In this document: in pieces, positions 9,360 through 20,837 of the stretch
How the letters are laid out: each line of letters begins with the position of its first letter
Position numbering within the stretch: the stretch's first letter is position 1
Assembly: GCA_944739405.2 (NCBI GenBank)
Contig: OX123190.2
Location: 56,935,805 to 56,999,804 of the forward strand
DNA: 64,000 nt
Direction: 5' to 3'
Source of the DNA: Euclidia mi
Taxonomy: Eukaryota > Arthropoda > Insecta > Lepidoptera > Erebidae
Translations under genes and position numbers: made by a program
The notes under the pieces: model-generated
What the model was told of the DNA's origin: nothing
The model's input: only the letters and a program-made list of their open reading frames with translations
Databases searched by the model: none

Positions 9360-11237
9360 TACTCAATCGGGTTCCAATTTTATTACAATATTACAAAACG
9401 GCGCGAGCCCAAAGCCAAAAACGTCTGTCCAAGCAATTTTCAGAAAACGGAAGTTGACAGTTCAGTGTGACCATAGTCAAAATTTACAATAGACTAAACT
9501 AAACGTTACTAAATCGATATAATCGACTTGACCTATCATAAAAACTATTTCTATTCAAACAGTGAAGTTTTATATTTTTAACGCTTAACTACACGGAGTA
9601 TATGCAAAATAATAAAAGGAGATCACCCAGCTTCCATACAAAGGACAATGGCAGATCTGCATACATCAAAATGTTTCAAATTAAATTGAAGCGTACAGTA
9701 ATAAAAAATACATCATAAAAATTCGGCGTAAGTAGCAGAGTCTACAAATGATTCTATTTTCACTCGGGAAAGCCGGAAAAAGAAGATATCGGTGTTTTAT
9801 TTTTTGTTATAAATGAACAATGTACATTTGAATTATCAAAAGACATATGTCAGATTAACATCAAACAGAAACTGAAGGACACTGCCAACTGTTACAGTTA
9901 AAGACAAAAGCAGAGCTGCACATTTTAAACCGATTTTATGTGAAATTGATACAACATTTAAACGATGCTCTGACGTTTAGTTCCATTTTTATATGATTTA
10001 AAAGTCGTTTTGCTCCAAAAATATTAGCGTATTGATATAATGTTGATTAAAGATAAAATAACTGCATTTTAATTATTATATTTTAAACCATTCCAACCAA
10101 TCAATACGGATTAATAGCACTCACGTCTATTCCTGTCACACCCTTGTCTATGGCAATAATCAAATAATAAAGTAAGTATAGTTGGTGCCACGAGAAGGTA
10201 GACTTTTTTTAAACACACATTCAGGGCTTCATAACCTTTGTTTCAAACAGTAATGTTTGAGATTTTATGCTGTAGTGAACTTTTATACTTTTTGAACAGT
10301 TGTTTCTCTTTTCAATGGTCAATTATGCTACTATATATTCGAATTTATATTTTATTATAAAACAAACACATTTGATTATGTGCTAATAATAGAGAACCAT
10401 GTATGTCAATGATAGAGTACAAACATGGTACTCTATTTTTGACTTGATTTTTTTAATCATAGGCAATAAAAGTAGCTAAGCTAGCCTAAAATATTTAAAA
10501 AAATACCAAAAATGAATAATATTACAGACAGATAGTACATTGCATTAAAATTCTAAGCATGGAGATTTTACGTTGTGTATGAATGAAAACGTCAGAATTA
10601 AACAAAATCTATTAAAAAGTTACGGTAAAATTACATTTGGGGTTACCTTCGTCAGAAAAAGCTTTTTATTTTTATAAGGTGTAAAGAATCCTCTATGCGT
10701 CTAATAGTTTGCCATCTGCAATTGTGCACCCGCTTTTCCGAGATACCGGCCGCAGGCAGGACGAGCGTTTCGACACCACAAACTTGCATTTAACCTTAAA
10801 CTAACCTCTTCTTGACCCAATAAATATTTTTATCCTCTGATAAATGCCCGCTAAGCCCAAGAATGTAACATTTCAATGAATTACACAAAATTTTGACGTT
10901 TCAAGAATCATCTGACATGTTCCAGTACCACAAAACAATGTTGACAGCGCAAATATCGATAAAAGCCCGATCAATTGACATATTAATTTACAATGACACA
11001 TATCTATGTACCGTTGCATCTCATTGGATTTGAGATTATTTGTTTTTGACAGAACTGTCGCCAAGTGACTTAGTTGAAAATGTTTGTTTACAAAAAGTCG
11101 ATGTCCTCGTGGCATGGACTATAGTTACCTAGTTGGTAGTCAATTGGAATGCTTTTTATCATCATAAAATATTTCGACTTTAACGATACAAAGTGAAAAT
11201 ATTAAAAATCGTAGAAAAAAACAATTTGTTTTGTTCA
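9360..11237. other. No gene seen; AT-rich unassigned
   Basis: No supported coding frame, RNA gene or recognised repeat. Only short accidental open frames on the minus strand near 10873-11343. Confidence 0.5.
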
Positions 11238-11800
11238 TATTATCGACGGTTAAAAGGTAATAAGCGACAATTTTACCGAAAATGACTTTTAAATGCCATC
11301 CTACTAAAAAAAAAAACACTTTTTCGAATGCGCTAACTCCCATGGCTCTACGATGACTTTTTTGTCACTTATGCCCTAGTAAAAAACTGCGTTTTAGTAG
11401 TATCATTTCGGTATAACCAACCGAATTTTAGGCCTTTATTACCATAGAGGCGCTTATACCCCTGGAAAGATGGCATCCTTTTTGGTTTATTGTCGGTAAT
11501 ATACTTTTACTTCTTATTGGCGTAGCGATTTCAGGCGGTAACGCCTCTTTACCATTAGCATCTGTTTTGTAAGGTTGAATTTATGTCTTTTTACCTTTGT
11601 CATCAAAAATATTAAGCGTCGGTTATACCTCACTACTGTTTATAAGTTTACAATGCAGTTGTTGCTTATACGCAATTACTAAAATCTAATTTCTAACTGA
11701 AATGTCGTTTATTCCCTACTACCAGTTAGGTACTATTATAATACAACTCTGTCGCTTACGCTGTATTATATGTATGCAATTCCTTAAGTCTTACTTTAAA
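11238..11800. repeat. Region with scattered GGTAATA..ATAAGCGACA motif
   Basis: A motif close to GGTAATAGGGNATAAGCGAC occurs at 11254-11270 (plus) and, on the minus strand, at about 11363-11380, 11661-11680, 11703-11723 and 11751-11770, with a weaker version at 11437-11460. The same motif appears on the plus strand at 13290-13312, 13601-13623 and 13685-13706. The sequence is otherwise non-coding. Confidence 0.6.
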
Positions 11801-11868
11801 GGAGAACCACGTTGATTGTTATTATTATTATTTTAAAGTCATGACATTTAATGCACGTTACCATTTGT

Positions 11869-12019
11869 CCAGATAATACTGTGTCCACTGTGTGTAAGAT
11901 GTTCTCGTTTTCTTCTTGATAGATAAAGCTTGATCTGTGGAAGTGCCACGTTACCTTTTTTTAACCCACATGCGTTGTCGCTAATCTCAATATCCTTACG
12001 ATGTTTTGCTAAGCAGTGT
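11869..12019 (-). repeat. 151-bp inverted repeat, left arm
   Basis: Read on the minus strand it is the same as 13706-13856 with a single C/T difference found by eye in 151 positions. Similarity stops sharply at both ends. It sits directly downstream (in LINE orientation) of the minus-strand RTE-like RT fragment at 12069-12400. Confidence 0.93.
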
Positions 12020-12068
12020 TGTCAAAACGCTTTTGACAACATTTGATACTCGACTTTCTTTTATCCGT

Positions 12069-12400
12069 CTAAAGCCATTTATTCGTCTTTCTGTTTGTTA
12101 GTGTCACTTCTACCAGTTTTCTCTCCATTGCCCTTTGAGCTACTTCATGTTTCTGGTGAGCTGCCTTTGTATTAACATAAGTTTCGGCTCCGTAGGTGAG
12201 CACTGGCAGGACGTACTGGTGAATATTCTTGCTTTTTGTTGCTTCGTTATATTCATAGCAAAAGCAAATGCCAGTTTGTTGGTTAGCTTTGCCTATCTGT
12301 ATCTCTTGCCCTAGGTAAATATATTTTTTGGTGAATTCCAATGGGGTACCTCTTACTGCAATTGTTTGTTCCGCTGGAGTTTTAGATAGTCACGTTTCGA
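12069..12400 (-). pseudogene. RTE-like LINE RT C-terminal fragment
   Basis: The minus strand encodes a piece of the region after the RT catalytic motifs: KYIYLGQEI, VLPVLTYGAET and QRAMERKLVEVTLTNRKTN segments, a set I recognise in RTE-type LINEs of insects. About 90 codons are open from a Met, and similarity runs another ~20 codons upstream. It ends just before the 151-bp repeat. The C-terminal continuation (AGYVARKPETL) is found on the opposite strand at 13857. It is a fragment with no RT active site. Confidence 0.75.
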
Positions 12401-12439
12401 GTTGGCCTTGAACTGGTCGTGGCAATTGTTACGTCCTAC

Positions 12440-12905
12440 CCTCACTCCCTGCCCTGTCCATGGTCCGGTGCGTGATAGCTTCGAACATCACAGTCTCTTT
12501 CTGTAAGGCAGTAATGCCAATCAAGGTGACAGCGAAGCAAGAGAGGGAGATGATGGCAGCCATAGGGTCCGCTCTCCGTCCGCCAGTAGGCTAAGGCGGC
12601 AGCGCTGTGACCACGTGCGCCACCAGAAATATTGATTAACAAATATGACGTGGCCCGCCAGCATCCAACAGCGAGCCGAACCCTGACAGGCTCACGGTGT
12701 ACAACGCGATGCTGATCGCAATTTGCGTGGCCGCCGTCAAGGGATACCGTCGTGGTTATAGTGAGTAGACCCAACCACGCACCAAAAAAAAGGTGGTTTG
12801 CACATCTAATGTACCACACAATGCACATTACATGGGACCAGCAGTCGATAGCTATTCTGCCATTAAGGCATACTGAAAGAACAACAGAAAGCAAGCAGCG
12901 CACGC
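12440..12905. other. GC-rich block of unknown origin
   Basis: Base composition rises sharply compared with the AT-rich flanks. A 153-codon minus-strand frame crosses it but shows no family I know, has odd composition (many Cys, His, Arg) and no visible domain. It may be the 5' part of some retroelement. It is left unassigned. Confidence 0.4.
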
Positions 12906-12912
12906 GTTGAGC

Positions 12913-12950
12913 GCAGTGCGAATCAGAGCTCTTGCTCTGATTCGCACTGC
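12913..12950. repeat. Perfect 17-bp inverted repeat with 4-nt loop
   Basis: Arms 12913-12929 and 12934-12950 are perfect reverse complements (GCAGTGCGAATCAGAGC and its complement) around TCTT. It lies between the two arms of the 151-bp repeat, close to their midpoint. Confidence 0.95.
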
Positions 12951-13705
12951 AGCGTAACAGATGCTGCGTCTAATGTAATCTCACTCTTGGCTTAGTACCT
13001 GCCATTACATGATGCCATTTAAATTGCAACTTGCACATTATTTTAGGCAAAATATAACAATAATTACGATTTATTTCACTAACAGAACAGATTCTTTGAG
13101 CTTGAATATAATCTCACAGACTACACTTAGAACCTTAGTGTAGTAATAAAAAGTGTTTATTTCGTACTATTCTATAATAATTTTAAGTTCATTTTAGTTG
13201 GCCGGCACTTTTATAATTAGCCCAAAGAACAATGGCAGAATTTGGTCTGGGTTGGTTGTGGCGTCCTTAAACTTCATATCGACGGTTGAAAGGTAATAGG
13301 GTATAAGCAACAAAAACTAAATTGTCCAGGAGAGCAATTTAAAGTTTGAAATTGAAGAAAAATTGACATAACTTTTATTTATTTTCATATCGAGAAAATG
13401 GCCACACCGCTGGAATCAAGAAAAATAGGGCATTTATTGGCTTTTTTATTTATTTGATTAGACATTGATTTATTTGATTTTATGTCGCTTAGATCAATTG
13501 ACCTTATTTGCAACATGCGGTAATTCGGCATAAATTACATAAACGCAGAAAAAAACAAAGATAATAGAAGACTTAGCTACATTTCATCTCCTCATACCAA
13601 AAGGTAATATGGAATAAGTCACATGTCTGTAGAATAACTAAAATGGGTAAAGGAGGATAAGTGAAGATTCGCCTCATTATGCCGGAAGGTAATGGAGCAT
13701 AAGAT

Positions 13706-13856
13706 ACACTGCTTAGCAAAACATCGTAAGGATATTGAGATTAGCGACAATGCATGTGGGTTAAAAAAAGGTAACGTGGCACTTCCACAGATCAAGCTTT
13801 ATCTATCAAGAAGAAAACGAGAACATCTTACACACAGTGGACACAGTATTATCTGG
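13706..13856 (+). repeat. 151-bp inverted repeat, right arm
   Basis: Mate of 11869-12019. It starts ACACTGCTTAGCAAAACATC and ends AGTATTATCTGG. On the plus strand it leads straight into the C-terminal RTE-like LINE piece, so in both copies the repeat holds the same place within the LINE. Confidence 0.93.
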
Positions 13857-14090
13857 CAGAGGGCCGGATATGTAGCCAGAAAACCCGAAACATTGTGCAA
13901 GCAAATATTGAAATGGAGACCATGGGATTGTTAACGACCAGCTGGAAGACCTCAAATGAAATGGAAAGATGACATCATAAAGATAGCAGGCAGTAATTGG
14001 TTGAAGACCAAAATAGAACGGTATGGAAGTTGTTGAAGACGCTTACATCAAAATAGTCACGAATGGCTAAAGATGATGATGAGTTTTGAA
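13857..14090 (+). pseudogene. RTE-like LINE C-terminus and 3' end
   Basis: The plus strand reads AGYVARKPETLCKQILKWRP, a stop, then RPAGRPQMKWKDDIIKIAG, the characteristic C-terminal 'GHVAR...GRPQ.RW.DDI' block of RTE-type LINEs. It then decays and ends with GCTAAAGATGATGATGAG, a GAT-rich 3' tail. At least one in-frame stop is visible. It lacks all catalytic domains and is probably the 3' part of the same insertion as the minus-strand RT piece at 12069-12400. Confidence 0.8.
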
Positions 14091-14280
14091 AAATGATTGA
14101 AAATTGAAAAAAAAATAGTTTTTTTGAGCCCACTGTACTTTAAGGTTCACGTATTTCAAGTGAGGCTGAAAACGTATAGTTTACCTCCTTTACATCTTTG
14201 ATTTGTCACTTTTTACAAAACACATCGCTAGCGTGATCACTTGCGGTAGGACGAACTCGCGTCCTTTTATCTTTGTAAAC

Positions 14281-15522
14281 ATGACATCGAAAATGGTCAA
14301 GTGTATTAGCTGTAATGTAGTATTCGACGAACTATAGGCGTTTATAATGAACAAAATTAATGTGATGGACCAAGAAAGTTTGGTGCGAGAACTCCAAAAA
14401 ATTATTGTTTGACTCCATTACGACAGAAATAAGGAATATCAAACAGAAAAAAGGAGATGCTAAATTACAAAGGGACCTAGAAGAAATTATTATGGTGATA
14501 CAAAGTACAGAAAGAGAGAAAATTCCATTTTTGTGGCCCAAGACCTGCACAAGTTACCACCGGTAACTTTTGATCACATTGACGTTACGGCATTACTAAA
14601 AGACATCTTGTTGTTAAAATTACAGTTAAACGAAGTAAAGAATAACTATGTTACTAATAAACAGTTATCAGAATTTGAAAATAAGCTGTGTCATAGAGAA
14701 AATATATTGCCTATCAGTGGCGGTATTTACGATTTATGTGCCAACAGCGGGTCGCCGAAATCAGCTGTCTCTGAATCAGCTGTGAGCGTGACACAAGGAA
14801 GGAGTGTTTTGTCCTGTTCGCGTGATCGTTCATGCGCTGGAGGCGCGGGTATTTCGCCAGAGACAGATCAAACGTCATCAACTGACATTGACAAGAAATT
14901 AGAAACGCCGCTTAAGAGCGTGAGTGTGAGGGAGAAGGCGACACAATAAAGCAGCGAGTGCGAATGAAACGATATGCAATACATGCGGCATAAGTGACGT
15001 TGCTGGGTGCGAGGAACTTCGCTCAAACTCAAATGACAATGATAAACAATAAGAAATGTAGCTTCGATTGAGAAAAAGTCTTTCGCATGTGTTGCGATAA
15101 GTATTAAATGCCCCCAACGAGCTAATCAAGATAATGAGGATTGGATTACAGTGCAGAAGAAAAAACTAAGAAACAAATTTGTAACCAGTAAAGGTAAAGC
15201 TTGTTGTGAGGAAAACATGAAGTTCAAGGTAGCTGATATGAAAATACCATTGTTCATTACACATGTGCACAAGGAGGTATCAGAATCAGACATTGCAGAG
15301 TATGTGTTTACTAAAACGCAAGAAGAAGTAGCTCCAATACGAATAAAAATGTCAAGGGAACGTAGCTACAGCGCTTTCAAGCTATTCGTAAGTAAGTGTA
15401 ATCTGGATAAGTATCTTGATGAGAGTTTTTGGCCGAATGGGATATCCTTTAGGCGTTTTGTTAATAATAAAGGATTATCTACTGATTACAAGAGGCAGCC
15501 TATAGAAAAGAGCAATGGATGA
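14281..15522 (+). pseudogene. CR1-type LINE ORF1, decayed
   Basis: The start near 14281 reads MTSKMVKCISCN, like the Cys-rich start of some CR1-group ORF1 proteins, then stops. Open pieces follow at 14533-14949 (coiled-coil like, then Ser-rich) and 15151-15522. The last piece has the conserved ORF1 domain with KIPLFITHVHKE, DIAEYVFTKTQEEV and SFWPNGISFRRFV, a pattern I know from insect CR1-related ORF1 proteins. Stops and frameshifts separate the pieces. It overlaps the endonuclease frame by 8 nt, the normal compact layout. The element is on the plus strand and ends at about 16387. Confidence 0.75.
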
Positions 15523-16159
15523 AAGGTACAACACTAGATTCATTTCTTACAACTGCAAGTCTCTAAAGCGATCCATGGAAGGAGTTAGGTATCTCTGTAA
15601 GATTGCAGATGTGATTGCCTTACAAGAGACTTGGCTACTGCCACATGACTTGACACTATTAAATGAGGTACACAGTGATTTTGTTGGTGTTGGATGCTCA
15701 GCTGTTGACACGGGTGCCGAACTGTTGAGGGGAAGACCATTCGGTGGAACAGCAATTCTATATCGAAAGACTGCTTTTTAGTCTGTGACTGTGATAGACT
15801 GTGACGATGTTAGAATATCAGCTTTGAAATTAGAAATTAATGCTAATTATTTTATTGTTTTCAGTATATACATGCCCACTGATTGCATCGACAACCTTCC
15901 TGAGTTTACACAGTGCCTAGGTAAAATTAGTTCAATATTGGCTGAGAACCCAGACTGTGCTGTGTCGCTCTTGCTGGGAGATTACAACGCACCGCCAGAT
16001 ACTTTGTTTTGTAACCATCTTTTGGATTTCTGTGACGATCAGCAGTGGACCTGTGTGGATCTTCTGGGTAAGCCAGACACTTTTACTTTCATTATTAAAG
16101 CCGATAGATTAGATTGTCCGATCCAACACAGGTGGACGCAAATCACGATGGGCATGTAG
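15515..16159 (+). pseudogene. CR1-type LINE endonuclease, RT deleted
   Basis: This is an APE-type endonuclease domain with SYNCKSL, ALQETWL (catalytic Glu), GGTAILYRK, SIYMPTD, and LLLGDYNAPPDT. A single in-frame TAG at 15779-15781 divides it. After PDTFTFI the sequence leaves the domain before its usual SDH end, runs about 20 codons and stops at 16157-16159. Instead of RT (normally about 500 codons) the next sequence is an AT-rich 3' UTR. The element was therefore shortened by an internal deletion, not by 5' truncation. Confidence 0.8.
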
Positions 16160-16388
16160 TTAAATTATTGTGATTTGACTGCACAATATAACATACATTT
16201 GCATTATTTTTACAATCTTTTTTTTATTATTTTAATTTTATTTTATAATTTGTGACATTGCTCTTTGATTAATTGTTGTGACATTTTAATTTTTATTTGA
16301 TTGCTGATTTTTATAATTATTTGATTATTTTTGAAATTTGTATATGGAAATAATTTCTGACATAAAATCATATTATTATTATTATTAA
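16160..16388 (+). other. 3' UTR and (ATT)n tail of the RT-less LINE
   Basis: AT-rich sequence with TTGTGACATT repeats, ending ATAAAATCATATTATTATTATTATT. The trinucleotide tail marks the 3' end of the element. Confidence 0.65.
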
Positions 16389-16559
16389 GGTACTTTGGGA
16401 CGTACATTCAAACCTGAGTATTGTCTCAAAGAATTGACTTAGAAGTTTGATGTAACATCAAAATATCACAATTTTATTAATTAGCCGGCAAAATAAAAAA
16501 AATCCCAATTTGGGTGATCTCCTTTAATTTTCAATGTATACAAGTCCAAGATACTAATG

Positions 16560-16686
16560 TTACATGTAACAGCCTTGGTTAAGGGAGCATTAAGAAGGGA
16601 TTTTTCGAACTTCCCATCGGATAGAGCAGAAACGGTTAAATTAAAATAAAATGTGCGGGCATAGCTGCGGGCATGCTCTAGTTTAT
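16560..16686 (+). repeat. Dispersed repeat with GCATAGCTGCGGGC end
   Basis: Contains AGGGATTTTTCGAACTTCCC and ends GCGGGCATGCTCTAGTT. It is a relative of 1049-1200 and 41022-41213. Confidence 0.5.
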
Positions 16687-18351
16687 TATAAAGTAGAGTA
16701 TACAGTAGAACTAGTTACTAACTACTTGCATTGTTATCAATATTAAATATAATAGTTAAAGCTAGCCAGAAAATACATAAAATCAGGAATCCTACGATTT
16801 TTTTCTTACTTTAGTAATTTTCTTTAACAACATTATTTATTTATAATATCGTCGCCGACTCCACTTCATGATGTTTTCGAAGTTACCTGAAGAATTATTA
16901 ATGTCAATTAATATACCAAATAACAAACTATTTCACGGCACGTATTTACTAATTTAACTACTATCGATATTTTTTTCGCTCAAAATATCTGCCTAATATA
17001 CTTTGGTTTAAACGTCAAGCAAACGTCGTAATATACCTTGGTTAAACAAAAACATGGCGGATGCGTTACGTAGACAAAACTGTATAATAGCTACGCATGT
17101 TATAGTTAACCCACAAGGCCTTCAAAGTGTAACCACATGAGCTACACAATAAACTTAAAACAACCTAAAGTTTGTTAATATAACACAAAGGTTTATGTCA
17201 ATTAAAATGTTCTGTCTGAAACCCAGCGATTTCTTGAAGGCAGATAATTACAAAACCAAACTATTGTACTAATATTTAGTTACAAAGACGATATTTGTAT
17301 AATTGTTAGTTAGTTTAAATGTACTAGAAATAGATCTAGACGTACTGAAAATAGAGAGATGTGAAATAAACCATAGAATTTATACATCGAAGAAAGAAAA
17401 CACTTTTGTTAACTTTTGATAAAGTGTCCATAAAAAACCCTTTTATAAATCCTGGTTCTTAGAGTATACCAAAATGATACTCTCTAGAAGGCATTGTGAT
17501 TTCGGATAAGTGTTGAATAATAAATATCTGTGAATACCATGAGCTCTATTTTGAAAATATATTTACGCTTCGGCAACTGTCAATTCGTCCAAAGAAATCT
17601 ATGGATGAAGACATAAAGACATAAAGACATATTTATTTCTGCATTTTGGTTGTTTACAACACTTATACATGTCAAAACCCTATTCTAGATGAAGCCGGAT
17701 GAAAGTTACTAAAGGTATCCAAAAAATTCAAGCAGGCCCATTTTTTAATTATTAAGTAATAAAAAATAGAAAGATAACACTTGTGTTAAATTATCATAGA
17801 ATTACTATATTGCATAAAAATTCAAATAGACGTGCATTTATTCGTTTAAGTATTCGCGTAATACGAAAAGCGTGCAGAAATGCGGCGCAAGGAGGTTTGT
17901 AAAAACCTTCAAATTATATGGGTTGTATTCAACGATGTTACAAGTAAAAAGAAGTAGATACTTTATAGGCGTACCAAACGCGTACCAAAAGCAGGACGCT
18001 AAACATCATCCAGTTGGCAAGTCTGACATACGAGTATGTGTGTGTGACGTCGCGAACCGGCGTCATAGTGAAACTGACACATCTTGTCAACCGAAATTAA
18101 AATAAAATATGGAGTTATCGATGTGTGCGTTAGTGTACCGTTTCTACGGATTGATTACTACGTAGGTAACGTATCTACGACTTTTCTAATAACATTGGTG
18201 GTAATTATATCAAGTTAATGGCAGGCTTTTCAGGCTATAATCATGATTGAACGTTTACTTAAAATAAAAAAAATATTCAGAATTCATAGTATTACAAGAA
18301 TTTTTACAAAATGGTAACATTTAATTGTTAAAAGACTTGTCTAGAAATACT
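16687..18351. other. No gene seen
   Basis: AT-rich. A ~65-nt segment at 17613-17680 (CATAAAGACATATTTATTTC...) recurs at 28622-28690 and looks like the reversed 3' end of a retroelement. The 77-codon frame at 17872-18105 has no recognisable domain. Confidence 0.45.
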
Positions 18352-19638
18352 TAGTCTGGCCATAAATACTGTTTCAATTAAAAATAAAAAATATTACATT
18401 TGAATTTGGAATCTGATTTTTATACGTTTGTTTATCGTATTTTCTCGTTTTGGCGCCAATACATTGCACAAAATTTTGCGATATTAAAATGGAGTGGGGT
18501 GATAAAGAGAACCGAATCGCTGTGACTGCATTACACAAAGTAGATATAGAGCCAAAAGCAATTTTTAAAACTCTCCATACACTTGGTATTAGTCAAATGT
18601 TTGTGTACCGGGCTATTAATACGTACAATGAGACCTTCTCTGTTTGTGACAGAAAAAGACCTGGCCGTTTACGTAGTGGTGGTGGTCAAAGCAGTAAGGG
18701 AAAGAATTCGAAGAAATCCTGTCCGAAAGCAAAAGATTTTATCTCGGGAGATGAAGATAGCACCTAGAACCATGTCGCGTATTTTAAAAGCTGAGTTAGG
18801 ACTTGCGGCCTATAAGAGACGCACTGGTCATTTCTTAACTGATAATTTAAATAAGAATAGGGTGGAAAAATCGAAACAACTACTGAAGTGGTACGCCAAG
18901 GGGAGTCACAGAAAATTTTGTTTACGGATGGAAAAATGTTTACAATTGAGCAACATTTTAACAAAAAAATGGCCGTATTTATACTCAAAGCTCTAAGGAA
19001 GCTTCCCAATTAGTCAACAGAGTGCAACGTGGGCATTATCCGACTTCAGTGATGGTTTGGTGGGGTGTTAGCTATGAAGGAGTGACTGAGCCATATTTTT
19101 GTGAGTATGGTATGAAAACATCGGCACAAGTGTATGAAAATACCATTCTTGAGAAGGTAGTTAAACCCCCTTAACAATACCATGTTCAATAACTAAGTAT
19201 GGTCCTTCCAGCAAGACTTGGCACCGGGTCATAAAGCTCGGTCCACGCAGTCTTGGTTGGAAGCGAACGTTTCGGACTTCATCAGAGCTGAAGACTGGCC
19301 GTCGTCTAGTCGCGACCTTAATCCGCTGGATTACGATTTATGGTCAGTTTTAAAAAGTACGGCTTGCTCTAAACGCCATGATAATTTGGAGTCCCTAAAA
19401 CAATCCATATGATTGGCAGTGAAGAATTTTCCCATGGAAAGAGTGCGTGCTTCTATTGATAAATAGTCTCAACGTTTAAAGGACTGTATTGCAGCCAATG
19501 GAGACCTCTTCGAATGAGCTTTTTATATTTTAAATTGTTTTATATTTATGTATTAAACTAACACACTGTAAAAGTAATAAATGTTATTTGTAATTAAAAA
19601 ATATTTTTTTCTTTGTTAGAATATTTATAGCAAGACTA
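18352..19638 (+). mobile_element. Mariner-type transposon, maT (DD37D) group, inactive
   Basis: The ends are diverged inverted repeats. The left end starts TAGTCTGGCCATAAATACTG; the right end read inward starts TAGTCTTGCTATAAATATTC. Both abut a TA, the expected mariner target. The length of 1.29 kb is usual for a mariner. The transposase within has frameshifts and stops (see the next entry), so this copy is dead. Family members cut and paste by a DDE/D transposase. Confidence 0.85.
18489..19517 (+). pseudogene. Mariner/maT transposase, frameshifted
   Basis: The N-terminal DNA-binding part begins MEWGDKENRIAVTALHKV with helix-turn-helix character, followed by RKRPGRLR. Frame then shifts near 18680 into RERIRRNPVRKQKILSREM and TMSRILKAELGLAAYKR. 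The catalytic core is split again: FTDEK (first Asp, near 18917), VMVWWGV, then QQDLAPGHKA (second Asp) and RDLNPLDYDLW (third Asp). Thirty-seven residues separate the second and third Asp, the DD37D signature of maT. Stops appear near 19173 and between there and 19218. About 340 residues would be the normal length. The catalytic Asp residues are all still visible; the reading frame is not. Confidence 0.85.
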
Positions 19639-19639
19639 G

Positions 19640-20837
19640 GTATATACCTAATGTTACTGAAATATTATATTGACCAAACCCGTTTTTGGTTTTTCTAATC
19701 AGTATAGCGCATCTTAGTATCAGAGTACTCCACGAGGTTTGACTCTAGTGAATTCCTATGGATTGTTACACTGGCTAACCCGCAATAAAAAGAGTCTTTG
19801 TAATTGAATGTAATTTTACTGCGAATTTGAAACCACTAGAAGTAAACAAGCACTATTAAAACCGAAGGTGGCATTTAACAATGATAACCAATTAGAGCAC
19901 TAAAACAAAAACCAGTAATAAAAAGTCAAAAGTACACGCTTAAACTTCTTATAAATGAACACAATAATTTAGATAAAGCCATGAAGGTATTAAAATTTAA
20001 CCTTTACTTTGTCAACAAAATGACTACCCTGGTCTTTGCCCTATCGGATAAAGCAGGGGCATATATTTAGTGATAAATGGCGGCCAGTTTATGAGATCGC
20101 CTTTATATGAGGTTAATAACGGGGCAGGGGTTAAAAACTCTAGATTAATATCTCATTGCTCGGGTAAGCCATACGTAAGAGCTTATTGTGGTATTGTGAA
20201 TTCAGTAGGAATTATCTTGTGGGTGTTTTGTTTGAATTCAGATTTCGGCCAGGCTTAAGTTGTTTTACACAAACGGATTATTTATTCATTTATATTTTAT
20301 GAGAGAACGGCTGAACTATAAAAACTCCTTTTTACGTTTCAGGCTGATGTAAGATGTAGAGGATTTTATGTTTACCTGAGAGAATCTAACATGTGTATGA
20401 AGCGTATTTCGTGCTTACTTAAAATAACCACTCCTACGTAAGCGATCGGAGTTATTAATGGAGAAGTATTTACTAAGTAAGTTTGATTCGATTTGAAATC
20501 GCCAAACTAGGTATGTAAGTACTTGTATAACCGCTCTACAAGGACGCGTTTACGCATGTATCAAAAAACCACATATATCCGGTACATTTTACGACAATTT
20601 AAGATAATAACTAATAAAACTAATGATAACGATAAATTGATTACTTTTTTATCTATAAATCAACCTGAAAATAAATAAAAAATATTTGATTATTATTAAT
20701 ATAAAATCGATTCGAAACTGCCTCTAAATCAAAAATAGGCAAATACTGCTATTTTTGGGTACAATTTTCTCTCTATTTTTACATTTATTTTGATTTTCAA
20801 AGTTAGAATAGGGTAGAAAATATAGTCAACTCAAAAA
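19640..20837. other. No gene seen
   Basis: AT-rich sequence without a supported feature. The 62-codon frame at 20070 has no recognisable domain. Confidence 0.45.

Noticed and set aside
9285..9470. 61-codon frame across the palindrome
   Set aside because: It reads through both arms of a perfect hairpin, so its sequence is dictated by the palindrome.
12442..12903. 153-codon minus-strand frame in the GC-rich block as a gene
   Set aside because: Odd composition, no domain, no promoter or splice context; long frames are expected by chance in GC-rich DNA.
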